Origin: Albula goreensis
Taxonomy: Eukaryota > Chordata > Actinopteri > Albuliformes > Albulidae
Assembly (NCBI GenBank): GCA_022829145.1
Contig: CM040746.1
Location: 34,980,712 to 35,044,711 of the forward strand
Length of the DNA stretch: 64,000 nt
Direction: 5' to 3'
Below are positions 26,518 through 36,959 of this stretch, piece after piece (within the stretch, counting starts at the first letter, position 1; the number at the start of each line of letters is the position of its first letter). A program made the translations under genes and the position numbers. The notes below the pieces were generated by a model. It made no database searches. It worked only from the letters and a program-made list of their open reading frames with translations, and had not been told where the DNA came from.

Positions 26518-26720
26518 GGGCAGCAGTGTGGCGAGGTGATCCCGGGTGCAGCTTTCAGTTTGCAGGTACACTTCCTGTTTGAGAATATCTGCTGTGCCCT
26601 TGAACAAGACACTGCTCACATAAGTGAATGTCCTCATTAAGTTAATTTGCATAACTACATAAATTGTGTGTAAAATAGTAAGCTGTGCAAGTTGCAGTAA
26701 ACAAGGACAAATGCATAGAT
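26518..26720 (+). mobile_element. tRNA-derived SINE (decayed)
   Basis: The head GGGCAGCAGTGTGGCGAGGTG gives the fish SINE start and A box region. The B box (CAGTTTGCAGG) is eroded. The body word GCCCTTGAACAAGACACT and the later TTTGCATAACTACATAAAT, GTGTGTAAAATAG and CAGTAAACAAGGACAAATG follow the order seen in SINEs with an L2-type tail. It belongs to the same broad family as the copies at 13.7 and 45.2 kb. Decay implies an old insertion. Confidence 0.75.
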
Positions 26721-26729
26721 GTTGTATGT

Positions 26730-27355
26730 TGTTGTGCTAATGACTCAATATAGATTACAGAGCATTATTCCTGTGAATGCAACCTCTAACTGGATTTGTT
26801 TGGTCATTGTGATTCATTTACATTCTATTTGAGCTGTGTGATTTGCTTGCATTGTTCTACTATCTTGTTCTGTGCCAGATAAATAAACTGTATATGAAAT
26901 GACTATGAAGCACAAGGTGTAATTTACACAATTTTGTTTTTAAATTGTAGCAGGAATTTGAAGTTGCGTTCCATCTTATCGTCTGTACAGTGTTTTCTAG
27001 CCTTCTGTCACTGTTTTGCCTGGAAGAACACAAAGCTATCAGGAAAGGTAACGATCACAGACATTGGATAAGAAACAAACTTGCTCAAACAAGGCTACTG
27101 GCAGCAGAGTCGGCAGATAAGCTTTGGATACATTGGCAAATCGACACAGGCCCAGAAAATCTCCATCATCAAACCCCTAGGGTGTCGACTCACACGTCTG
27201 ACAAACTCACTGGCATGTAGGTCCCAGGAGATCGATAACTGCAATTGTGTTTGGCATTGTAAATGAAACACATTGTTAAAAATAAATCAACACTTATGAC
27301 AAATGTATGTAAAAATATGTATGTAGGTGTAAATGTGCATATGAAAATATGCCTA
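26730..27355. other. Non-coding stretch, nothing recognised
   Basis: AT-rich. A richer segment at 27030-27240 has no recognised function. Confidence 0.5.
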
Positions 27356-27358
27356 TTT

Positions 27359-27380
27359 GTGTGTGTGTGTGTGTGTGTGT

Positions 27381-27411
<31 letters not shown>

Positions 27412-27412
27412 C
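27359..27412. repeat. (GT)n microsatellite
   Basis: About 54 bp of GT with one GAGT interruption in the middle. Open frames of Cys-Val or Thr-His runs across it are artefacts. Confidence 0.96.
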
Positions 27413-27419
27413 ACTGAAA

Positions 27420-28630
27420 GGCGTACAGACTGGCAATAAGTTGACCACTTGCACTCTGGCAAAAGAAAAAAGGGTGCACATAATTCAACATGATAAAAGA
27501 GATTGTTTGATCAAAAACTTTCTTTTTCAGTGCTCTGACAGGATGCAAAGTTTCCCCTTTAAATGGTCCAGAGCTGGCTTCAAATATTTAGGAATACATA
27601 TATCCACAAACTTAAAAGATATGTTCAAACTTAATTTCTCACCCTTATTAAAATATGTTTGAGCTGCTTTAAAGGGAGGAAATGAATCCAGCTAAGGGTT
27701 AGGAAATTTGCTCCATCATTAAACTGAAACATAAATATTCAAAACATTTTTTTAATGGTTTTATAATGTTATATATTACATCACTGTTTAGTGGTGGGTG
27801 ATATGACATATTCTACTTCAATGCCTTGTTATGTTTCCACTGTAGTTAAAACGCATTACAACATTTATATGTCTACAAACATGGTGCCCATACTACGCCA
27901 CTATGCCAGAGATACTACGCCACTATGCCATTTGTTCCCTTTGTATGAACCAGAGTGTAGATTTGTTTCTGGTTTTATCAGGGAATCACGACTTTATCAA
28001 GCATCATGGACTTTTGTTCAGTGACTGATTCCGAATGTGTACAGATGATTCACAATCTACAAACTACAAACAACAAAGGACCTTCTTTATAACTGCCAAT
28101 GTAGGGTAGTGAAAATAAGGAGGATTTTCCAGCACAGAGACAGTTCTTCATATCAGCTGTCTTTTCATGCATTGCTGATAGCTAGGTCTTGTGTGCTATC
28201 AGTGTGCATAGGAGTCAGATTTTAGTTGAGGCAGGAGAGGAACTCTGCATTCCAACCAGTCTGGCAACACAGTCCAGTCTAGTATGGCAACACAGGTTTA
28301 ACACAGATCGTCAGATTTCGTCAGTGTCATTGTCCAACTGAATTTTTACAAACATTTTAAACATTATTACATAGATAGATTGTTGTAATTTCAGAAGTTG
28401 AATGGGAGATATGCCAAAATATGAGCAAGCCAAACGGGAGTGCTGGCAGGTAAGTCTTATATTCAGACAGACACATTCAGGGCATAAAACTGAGGGGTTT
28501 GTTTATGATTGTGCATTTCATTTCTTATGCCATGTTTGTTGCCAGAAGGACCTGGTCTTGTTTCATATTCTGTCAACACGTGAACCCAAATGATTAGAGT
28601 CATTCTACATCCTGTGAACTTGGGGTGACC
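27420..28630. other. Non-coding stretch with a 22-bp tandem duplication
   Basis: At 27891-27930 a 22-bp word (TACTACGCCACTATGCCAGAGA) occurs once in full and again for 18 bases. Otherwise AT-rich sequence without recognised features. Confidence 0.6.
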
Positions 28631-28639
28631 CTTTTTGTG

Positions 28640-28860
28640 GGAGAAGTAAGACAGGAAGGTCGATCTTGGGATCGGTCCAACTCCGATCGACTGGATGGGG
28701 AGCGACAGAGGCATAAAAGCTCCCGGAGCCATGCGGCAGATTCTCAACACGTAATTAGTCAAATCCCGGCGAGAGAGCACAGGGAGTCTGCTTATAATGG
28801 TGGCAAAGGGACAGCAGTCTCCTCCTCGAAACTTCTGATCGAGGAACACAGATGCTTAGT
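28640..28860. other. Candidate regulatory block
   Basis: CpG-rich for this window (about 28660-28780), with several GATCG words clustered at 28660-28690 and ACACGTAATTAGTCAAATC near 28749. The longest open frame in the window (151 codons, 28625-29080) and a 128-codon opposite-strand frame overlap here, but neither shows a domain. The frames are probably long because GC-richer DNA has fewer stops. Confidence 0.33.
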
Positions 28861-29287
28861 GAAGGGATATATATATGTAAGTACATTTATACAAAAACCA
28901 GAGCAAACGTACAGAGCATTGCTTAAGGAACAAGAGAAACTAATGCCTTCAAGTGTGTTTGTTCCTTATTCCTTTTCACTGAGGGAGGCAAAATGGTTGG
29001 GTAGTGATGTTTGTGGAGGGAGGAGTATATATCATCAACAGAATGTAGCACATACAAGTGATGTGATTGCTAGTGTTTAAAAAAAAAATAAAAATAAATA
29101 AATAAATAAACAGAAGTTGCACAGAAACTGAAAGCGTGGCAGATTGATTAATTGAGTTGAATTAAAAGACTGGCACAGGTCCGATTTCAAGACTACCTCA
29201 GAGATACGACTCATTCTGAAAAGCAATCAAATCCTAATTGTTCCACTCCTTGAACTTAAAAATGCATTCTGAAATTATGTATTCATC

Positions 29288-29434
29288 AAAAACCATCTGT
29301 TTAATGGATTTTTTGATAGTTTACCATCCAAAATAAATATGTATCTCAGTTCCAAGCCCATTGGCTGTTAAAATGCATTAACTTATTCAACATGAGGCAT
29401 AATAAAACATATATGTGTTTGCATTATCTTTTTT
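29288..29434 (+). repeat. Local duplication, copy 1
   Basis: Copy 1 of a locally duplicated AT-rich segment. It starts AAAACCATCTGTTTAATGG, contains GATAGTTTACCATCCAAAAT, and ends with AATAAAACATATATG and TTTGCATTATCTTTT. The second copy follows 61 bp downstream. Confidence 0.85.
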
Positions 29435-29495
29435 AAATTGTACAGTTAGAAAGTAGTTTTTTTTTTTTTCTGATGTATTCATTAATTTCTTTGTT

Positions 29496-29720
29496 AAAAC
29501 CATCTGTTTAATTAAAAAAGATGGATTTTTTTTGATAGTTTACCATCCAAAATAAATATTTTTTTAGTCTTTCAAAGTTTTAACCAGTTGCCCATTGACT
29601 ATTGCTTATCAATTTTCTTTATCTTGTCAAAGAAACACACATTTTTGCATTTTTAACTTATTCAACTCATAACCTGACTATGTACATAATAAAACATATA
29701 TGTATTTGCATTATCTTTTT
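29496..29720 (+). repeat. Local duplication, copy 2
   Basis: Copy 2 has the same words in the same order (AAAACCATCTGTTTAAT, GATAGTTTACCATCCAAAAT, TAACTTATTCAAC, AATAAAACATATATG, GCATTATC). It is about 78 bp longer than copy 1, because of extra sequence at roughly 29562-29660. The pair may be two adjacent copies of an unknown element or a segmental tandem duplication. Confidence 0.85.
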
Positions 29721-29999
29721 GTCAATGTGGTCCGCCATTGTTTACCACATAGTGTATTTTTGAAAGTACTGTTTTTTTCTGAATGTTATTAGTTAGTCAC
29801 TTTTTCCCATACAACCTCCAGCCCATTTTTTTCTTCCTTTTTTCCCAATTAACAAACATTTCAATGAACACATGCTTGACAAAACTTCAAAACCTAAGTT
29901 CATAACTAAATGTTTTAAAGTGTACATGGTAACAGCCTGGAACCTGCACACATGAATTACTGATACTCTTTTACCACCCTGCTTCTGTATTTCACTATT

Positions 30000-30105
30000 G
30001 GCCTAATTCAGATCTGGGCTTAAGTGCTTTTTCCACGTAATTTATCATTGTGAGAATGGGAGACTTACGCGGAAAATGCGCTTAAGCACAGGTCTGAATT
30101 CGGCC
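30000..30105. mobile_element. GGCC-ended MITE-like palindromic element, 106 bp
   Basis: Two arms of about 42 bp are inverted copies. The left arm begins GGCCTAATTCAGATCTG; the reverse complement of the right arm begins GGCCGAATTCAGACCTG. Both continue through GCTTAAG to a CCRCGTAA/CCGCGTAA word around an approximately 20-bp centre. CTATT (29995-29999) and CTATC (30106-30110) flank the element, a 4-of-5 match that could be a target duplication. There is no coding capacity. The superfamily is not assigned; PIF/Harbinger and hAT are not excluded. Confidence 0.72.
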
Positions 30106-30114
30106 CTATCTTTG

Positions 30115-31420
30115 TACACAATGTGCAGAAGTATGCATACATACATATGTACAGTTAAGCCTATAGTATGTATGCACAACAACCAAACTGCATTGATCAG
30201 TTTTACTGATTTTTTACTATGTATCTGATATCATTTTTACTCTTTATCATGAAGAAGCCATATTTCAGGATTTATTAGAAAATTCACTGCACTGCATCAA
30301 ACATGGGAGAAATGCTACAAATTTGGTGCATATTTGCTAAAGCACAATGGCACACATGATTAGTATTTTCATTGCTGTGTGTTAATCGATGTGTGTGTTT
30401 ATCAGCTTAGGTTCATTGCATAAACTCCTTCATGTATAATTATTTTTTCGTAAATATTCTAAAGCTATCTCGGCGAACAGTTTCTGTGTGCTTTTCCTTG
30501 ATGCCAGATAATGACAAAACATTTATGTAATACATTTAAAATCCTCTGAAACATTAAGCTATTTATATAATGTACCATGTACACATAAGAATACCACTTA
30601 CCTGGGAAGCTCCTATTGAAAAGAATATGTCTACTGTACATGGTAAGGAAACAGAAAAGGTAAAGTGCAACAGAAAATATCGTATTTATGTAGCTCTCAG
30701 AGAGCCATTGAAACAGCTGAAATAGCACCATTAGCATGTGGGTATGAAACTCTGCTTCGTGTACTTTGTCAGCTCAAACTGTCACCTAGTGCTTGAACAG
30801 GTTGTTTGTTGCATTGACACTAATGCTAATCCACTCTGTCAAGCATTTTCAACTTAGTGTTGGCATCACACAGGAGAAATTAAGAATATTAACTCGGAGT
30901 ATAAAGAGAGATAACCAGGAGTGTTCCTCATCATGAGTTCTGCTTGCTATATATAATTCACTAATGCAGTAATGCACATGTGAGGACATCTAATAGGGTT
31001 TCATCCATTCAATCAACACAAATGAGAAATCCTTACTGTTATCTGCTTTAATTTGCATACACGTTCACATACACACAACACATTTTTATTTTATTTCTCT
31101 TTTCTTGAATGGGAAATATAAAAAAAATAATAATTTTGTTTTACTCTTGTTTTAGGGGTGGATCCTTCATATTCAGTTTCGTATTAAGCAAAACACTTTT
31201 GTTATTCCTTTTCGAAAGCAGCAGTTGCAGGTAGCATCCACTTACTCCTGATGAATGATGGTTAATTTCATCTGCAAATATCTACAAACAAATAGTAATA
31301 GCCAGGATTTTCCACACCCGAATATACACATACTTAACATTAGATGCTTGCATCCAAAGGTCAGCAGCAGATGTAGAACAATCAAGCAATCCAAAAACGT
31401 GGGAAACAGTTCAGTGTAAA
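30115..31420. other. AT-rich non-coding stretch
   Basis: Nothing recognised. A/T runs occur near 30443-30449 and 31120-31127. The 90-codon minus-strand frame at 30465-30737 has no domain. Confidence 0.5.
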
Positions 31421-31429
31421 ATTTTGGAA

Positions 31430-32120
31430 ATGTACAAATGGTGCTGCAGTGCTATTACTCCCAGCCCATCTTCCACCCCTATCTATCCCCCAAACAACAT
31501 GTTCAAATGCTACTGCAATGCACTAAGCTCTCGCTGTGGATTGGTGAAGGCCGATGAGCAGAAGCACCTGCAATTGCTGCGCACATACGCCGGCTTGGAT
31601 CTTCCAGCTTCTGAAGCCATTTCTAATGCACTTCAATCTACCCCATCTCCAAAGAGCCCATCTTCCCACCAGAAATGATGAATAAATGAAAGATTCTGAC
31701 TGAAAAGCCATGGCAAAGATCAAAAGAGAGGGAGGTAATTAACAGTAGACTAATTGGTACCCACCCTGAGTTTTCATCAGATATGGAAAAGACAGGGGCT
31801 TTCGCTAGATATTAATTGGAGAGGAATTTGCATGAAATATGTTCTGATGTTGAAAATTCTTCGAGTTTTTGGCCCGCAAACTCCTGACAACCTGCATGCT
31901 GTGCTTAAACTTGACTGAACTTGATAAACTGCAGCTTTCGTCGCCTGTAATGGCAGGTCAGACAAACAGTGCCTCTCAGCTATGACAGTTTACATAAGCC
32001 CATGTTATGAAAACAATTCACAAGTTTCTCTGGGTTTATATATTTAGCTTTTCAATACTCAGGCAGCGCTGCACATCTGGTTAGTCCATACGACCTCTTT
32101 ACACATTAAGCACAGCATGT
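31430..32120. other. Candidate regulatory block
   Basis: Balanced composition with few repeats. The 84-codon plus-strand frame at 31424-31678 ends in a Ser/Pro-rich stretch and resembles no family I know. The second half (31850-32030) has CAGACAAACAG and TATGACAGTTTAC words. A role as an enhancer is plausible but untested. Confidence 0.3.
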
Positions 32121-32303
32121 GTTAAATGGTGATGAATTTGATGTTTGAGCAAAAATCGTGTGGTAATTAATGAACTGAGAATGTTTGGAGGAGAATGGGC
32201 TTCTTTCTTACAGTTTGGAAAGGCGCCCAGGTCCTTCCCAATATCTCCATTGCAGGATAAACAGTATTGATTTTCCTACAAATAGAAAATTTTTCAAGTT
32301 GAA

Positions 32304-32339
32304 GGTGGGGGTGGGGTGGGGGTGGGGGTTGGGGGGTGG
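32304..32339 (+). repeat. G-rich tract, potential G-quadruplex
   Basis: Successive runs of five, four, five, five and six G separated by one or two T. This easily satisfies four runs of three or more G with short loops, so the plus strand could fold into a G-quadruplex. No gene lies beside it. Confidence 0.85.
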
Positions 32340-32344
32340 CATGT

Positions 32345-34080
32345 GGTGGCTGAGGGGTATTGAAGTCACATTCACCTGGATGGGGCACTAACAAAGGCTA
32401 CTATACTGCCATGCGATTTGGTGGAGACAAAGCATTGTCCATCAGAAATGTGGCAAGGTTGTACCGTTGACTCATTAGTATTTAAAAAGTGTAATGAATG
32501 GTTGTGGACACAGTGAGGTGCACAGAATACGAAATCCTACTGAGTTGGGTTGGCTGAATCGGGAAATGGCTGCCCTTTTTGGTTTGTATATATAAAAATT
32601 CATATACAATCTACAAACTGTTACCATAACCGTTTCCTTTGTAATGAGTGTTCCGTGTTATTGTGTGAAAAATGTACGAAAGGTCGGATGACCTTCCTGT
32701 AAGCTGTTTTCTTAATATGTTGCTCTGATATTACAATAGATGATATATGAGTTAATTAAAATAATTCATTTTGAAAGACAGAAGAAAGTGCTTGCTAATG
32801 TAAAGCAGTGTCCACCCCTGGACGGATGTTTCCCCCGTTACTCTGATAGCTCTCATTATCATCTCCTTTGATCAATATGTGTCTTTTTCATTGATTTTTA
32901 CAGACTTATTTTTAATACAACTATTACATTTTGAATTGAAATTATTATATGCATTGATTTATGTAAATGTCAGATGCACACTTCAGGTTCTGTTATGCAT
33001 GTCTGAAGGTGGAGCTCTTCTTCTTCTTCTTCTTCTTCTTCTTCTTCTTCTTCTTCTTCTTCTTCTGTTTTCATTTTTCTTGAGCTGGTAGTATTTGCAT
33101 TTGTTGTAATCAAGACTGTCCTAAAATGTTCACTGTAATTGGATACTAGTTCAGTTTTCCATAGCATAATGCATTTGTCATATTTTGTGATACAATAGGT
33201 GGCCCCTATCTCCTATATGTTCCAATAAACATTCAGTCACTGTTATATTAATAAAATCTTGCTTTTATTTTTAATGTATTCATTTATTTACCATGTTCTG
33301 CTCTGGGGTAAGAAGTTCTGAATTTCTCCAGATTGCATGAGATTTGGCAACTGCCTGGATGAGGGGCGGCAGGAAAAAATTGACCCATGAAAACTGAATG
33401 CAATTTACCAGTTTAAATCAAAAAGGGAGAGCAAAATGTGAAATGCACAGCTGATTTTTGTAAGTGGTCTGGTACTCCCCATCTTAATTACCATTAGTAA
33501 GTAGTGTAAATCAGGTTCATCTCGTATAAAGAGCATATCTGCTGGCTTTACTTTTAAGTTCTCTCAAAGCACTTGATGCAGAACCAAATTAGTGAAAAAA
33601 AACACCCTTACTTTATCCACACCCTCATGAATAAACACCCATATTTTAGCCAAATATTCATTCATGAAAAGTCTGCTTTTAGCCCAAGCATCACCCATAT
33701 ATACCCACACTTCCCAAAACAAACATACACATTTTAGCCACATCATAACTAACTACTACCATAAACATAATCCATATAATAACACATTTTGCATAAATTT
33801 TAGCAGGATGCTGATTCAAAGTGTGGGTGTGGGAGGAGACAACTGCTCATAGCCAATGCTCACGTCCCATGAGAGTGCAACAATTTTCTCATTACAAGGT
33901 CAGAAAATGACCATCAACAGTGAACAGTTACTTGAAATACATCACAAATCGCATTGGTCCATGACGATTTATTTTTCAGTGTTTTTTAAGTATTCTCTTT
34001 AATCTTCCTTCAGAGAACATATTTAGTTCTTAATTTATGAAACACATGAAACCTCTCCTTTGGTGCATGAGCAGCACTGT
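32345..34080. other. Non-coding stretch with a (TTC)n tract
   Basis: Apart from the TTC array annotated separately, this is AT-rich sequence without recognised features. An RE-type richer segment near 33300-33400 is unremarkable. Confidence 0.5.
33015..33066. repeat. (TTC)n microsatellite
   Basis: About 17 TTC units, uninterrupted. The poly-Leu and poly-Glu open frames here are artefacts. Pure polypurine-polypyrimidine tracts of this kind can form triplex DNA. Confidence 0.96.
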
Positions 34081-34088
34081 TGTAATGT

Positions 34089-34113
34089 AAAAAAAAAAAA
34101 AAAAAAAAAAAAA
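34089..34113. repeat. Poly(A) run
   Basis: About 25 A residues followed by TAAAATC. It could be the tail of a lost retrocopy, but no transposon body was recognised upstream. Confidence 0.9.
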
Positions 34114-34448
34114 TAAAATCAACAGCTCCAATGAGTGCATCTCTCTGTACACAATGCATACATCACAGGAGCTCACGAATTACAGAGGCGATAGTTGAAC
34201 TTGAGTAGTAGCCTCTGACAGTGAGTTATTTAGCTTCAGGTACACACAAATACTGCATTACAGGCTTACAACCCCCACAGGGACGAGACGAGTCTATAAA
34301 TAAAAGGCCTAACAGCACACATCCAGTTCCCCAGGGAGCGCAGATGTCTTAAGTCTGCGCTGATCTGGGATGCTCTTGTTGCATCTCCCTCAGTTCTTGT
34401 TGTTGTTGTTCTTTGTGTTTGCACTAATCTATTCTCTCTTTTCTTTCC

Positions 34449-34505
34449 ACACACACACACACAAATACACGCATGCACGCACACACGCACACACACACAC
34501 GCACG

Positions 34506-34544
<39 letters not shown>

Positions 34545-34559
34545 ACACATACACGCACG

Positions 34560-34586
<27 letters not shown>
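34449..34586. repeat. Long compound (AC)n microsatellite
   Basis: About 138 bp of AC dinucleotide with GCAC and TACAC interruptions, the longest dinucleotide tract in the window. Alternating purine-pyrimidine of this length is Z-DNA prone. The 106-codon Cys-Val frame on the minus strand is an artefact. Confidence 0.96.
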
Positions 34587-34590
<4 letters not shown>

Positions 34591-34599
34591 AAACTCTGA

Positions 34600-35020
34600 A
34601 ACTAGAGTGATAATCCCTACCCAGCAGAGAAAGATGTTATTTTCTGGCTCAGCTTTAGGGACCTTGAGAACACCAAACGGTAATCTATCAGTGTGATTGT
34701 TACAAGCACTCAATTCATTTCTCTCTCCTTTTCGGATACATGTCTGATTCAGTTACCTCCAGTGCTGGGGCAATCATCAGAGGGCTGGGCTTTTATTTTT
34801 TTTTGTTACAGTCAGGGTGAGGGTAGTGTCTAACAGCGAAGCCTGGTTTCACTCAGGGCTCGGGGGAAAATTAACAGCTTTTTCCAAACGGCTCCATTTG
34901 CACACAGTGGATTTGACAGGCTGGGGGTGGTGTTTTTAGGTGACATATTTTTTTTTACATACTTTTTTTATGGTAACACCCCCTTGGAATCCACCCAAAA
35001 AAAAAAAAAAAAAAAAGAAT
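34600..35020. other. Non-coding stretch with homopolymers
   Basis: T runs at about 34796-34804 and 34949-34956 and an A run at about 34997-35015. Nothing else is recognised. Confidence 0.5.
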
Positions 35021-35029
35021 AGAAAAACT

Positions 35030-35620
35030 GGTAATGCGACCCGCCTTCAGTCTTACGTGAGCAAAGTGTGCCGCTCTCCACAAACACCCGCCCGCCTTGG
35101 CTTACCGCGGAGGAGCGAATGAGTGTGACAGCGCTGTCAGGGCCGCTCTCCTCCTACCTGGGCTCAGAGGGAAGACGCCGTCATCAGCGCATAAAAGAGC
35201 CATCAACGGCTAATGCTGCATGCGATCGCAGCGCCGGCTCAATAACGCAGCCATCACGACTTGGGCTCATCTCTCATGGCAGGACCCGACTTCGCATTTC
35301 CTGTGCTCTGGTAAATGGAAAAAAAAAAAAAAACATGCATGATGAGAAGAGCGCCACACAACAGAGGCCTGTACCATCACTATCTGGTGAGCAAAGATAC
35401 CTGCCGTACCAAAAACCCCTGCTGAAGCTCCGCTATCATCACAACGTCAGACAGTTGTGAGACAGCACATATTTCTCAGTGCCGAGTGCCGAAGCCATGG
35501 AGAGGACAAGGGACACTGTGAAATTATGGAACAATAACGCAGATTGCTCGATAACAAGATTAGAAGTTTAAAGGGATTTTCAGGGAACCACATCAGGCAT
35601 TTATTCCTTTAATTATTTAT
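35030..35620. other. Candidate regulatory block, CpG-richest in the window
   Basis: More than 25 CpGs lie in about 450 bases, far above the rest of the window. At 35126-35139 there is a perfect palindrome TGACAGCGCTGTCA, two TGACAG half-sites head to head, the core bound by TALE homeodomain proteins (TGIF, MEIS, PKNOX). TGCGATCGCA at 35221-35230 is another palindrome. The 130-codon plus-strand frame at 35068-35460 has no domain. It could be an enhancer, or a promoter of an unannotated non-coding transcript; no TATA or splice evidence distinguishes these. Confidence 0.42.
35126..35139. promoter_or_regulatory. Perfect TGACAGCGCTGTCA palindrome (TALE homeodomain-type site)
   Basis: Two TGACAG half-sites face each other around a CG centre, with all 14 positions self-complementary. 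TGIF-type factors prefer TGACAG-CTGTCA dimers; the spacing here is two bases longer than the TGACAGCTGTCA form. The binding assignment is inference. Confidence 0.4.
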
Positions 35621-35629
35621 TTATTTTAA

Positions 35630-36955
35630 CCGAGGGTGACCACAACCTCACCCTTTAGGAGAGCAGAATGGCTTGCCTTTCTGCAGGATGTGAAATTGGA
35701 TTGCTCATACAAACTGCTTGCTGAGGATAAACCTGTGTTATCCAATTACCTCGCTAAACTACATTAAAAGGCTGGAGGTGGTGAGTCCAAGCAACCTTGT
35801 TACTCTAAGTGAAAACACATTTAATTATCTCACTTTGGAAACAAGGGTAAATGCTTCCTGAAAGCCTCCAACTCTGGCCATTGCTATTTCATGGAACAGA
35901 ATAGTTTTAATAACATTTCAAAATGCAATCACAGCATTCTCTATGGATTTTAAGCTTACAAGGTTAATAAGGCATTTAATATTTGTTTGTAATTAATTAT
36001 TTTATTCATTATTACATTTTTTTAATTTAGAAATTCATAGATTTTCAGTGGACATAATTCATATTACTCCTCTTGATAGTGCTAACCCATTAAGTACTCA
36101 TCCTTTCAGCACAATTCTGTTTAACAAGTCCTAAAGCATTTTTTTTTCTTTTCTCATACACAATCAATATAATAGAGAATGTGTAATCTGACAAACCACT
36201 TCAAACATCCTACTCACTCAACAAATCCTTATTAACCACAACACTACAAGAAAATGAGGGTTAAAATGCAGAGAGTGCATTTTTCCAATAGAGGGCAATA
36301 TTCTATTACTTTACAGAAAAAAAAAAAAAAAACCTGACACTGTCTGCTGCAGTAGGCAACATCTGCCCCTGTGTCTTCTTGAAATTACTTGATCATCTTT
36401 GTCACTTGTTTTTAAGTAAAGGCTTCATATTTCTGGTGGGCTGGGGTAGGCTGCCGGATAAATTTACGACGCCGTCATCTGTACCCCACAACACATAGTT
36501 ATTCCTGGTGCTGAATTAGCGGCAGGCTTTCCGATTTAGCGGCAGGCTCCCCATTCTTAAAATGCAAATATGCAGGCCATTCACATCACTGCAAGAAGAG
36601 CTCTGAATCCTTTTCGGAAGAAAAGGTGTTTGAAAGTAGATTGAAATTTTTGCTAGTATATTGATGTGCTCCATCTCTGATTCAGCCAAAGTTATACTGC
36701 CATAAATTCTAGCCTACAACCTGAGAATCTCAACTGGTAATGAGGTCATTAAAATAATACCAATAAAAATCAGCAGTTAATTATAAAACATAACTTTACT
36801 AACAATGCTGTATAATAAGCTTTGTTTCTTTTCCCCTCTATTTCTTTCAATCCTACATTTTTTCATTACCCAATCAGGAGAATTGTGTAACCATGACAAT
36901 TGTAAATCAAGTGCAAATGCAAATGACAATAATGTGTTGAATTCCATCTATACTC
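35630..36955. other. Non-coding stretch with scattered ATTA cores
   Basis: AT-rich with TAATTAATTA near 35992. An A run lies at 36317-36332. A more balanced, CpG-containing piece lies at 36440-36540. A CTCF-like word is reported separately at 36285. No coding signature is seen. Confidence 0.45.
36285..36298 (+). promoter_or_regulatory. CTCF-like core word
   Basis: CCAATAGAGGGCAA fits most of the vertebrate CTCF core (CCASYAGRKGGCRS), failing at the fourth and last positions. A single such match is expected by chance at modest frequency in 64 kb. Confidence 0.2.
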
Positions 36956-36959
36956 AACC

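Noticed and set aside
28625..29080. Longest open frame (151 codons) as a gene
   Set aside because: No domain, overlaps a 128-codon opposite-strand frame, and sits in GC-richer DNA where stops are fewer; no splice or promoter context supports it.
31424..31678. Cys-containing 84-codon frame as a receptor-type exon
   Set aside because: A CYCNALSSRC word briefly recalled cysteine-rich receptor domains, but the spacing fits none of them and no splice sites frame it.
32970..33167. Poly-Glu protein
   Set aside because: Direct translation of the TTC microsatellite on the minus strand.
34089..34113. Poly(A) run as a processed pseudogene tail
   Set aside because: No coding or transposon sequence and no polyadenylation context was recognised upstream.
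34266..34586. 106-codon Cys-Val-rich frame
   Set aside because: Direct translation of an AC microsatellite.
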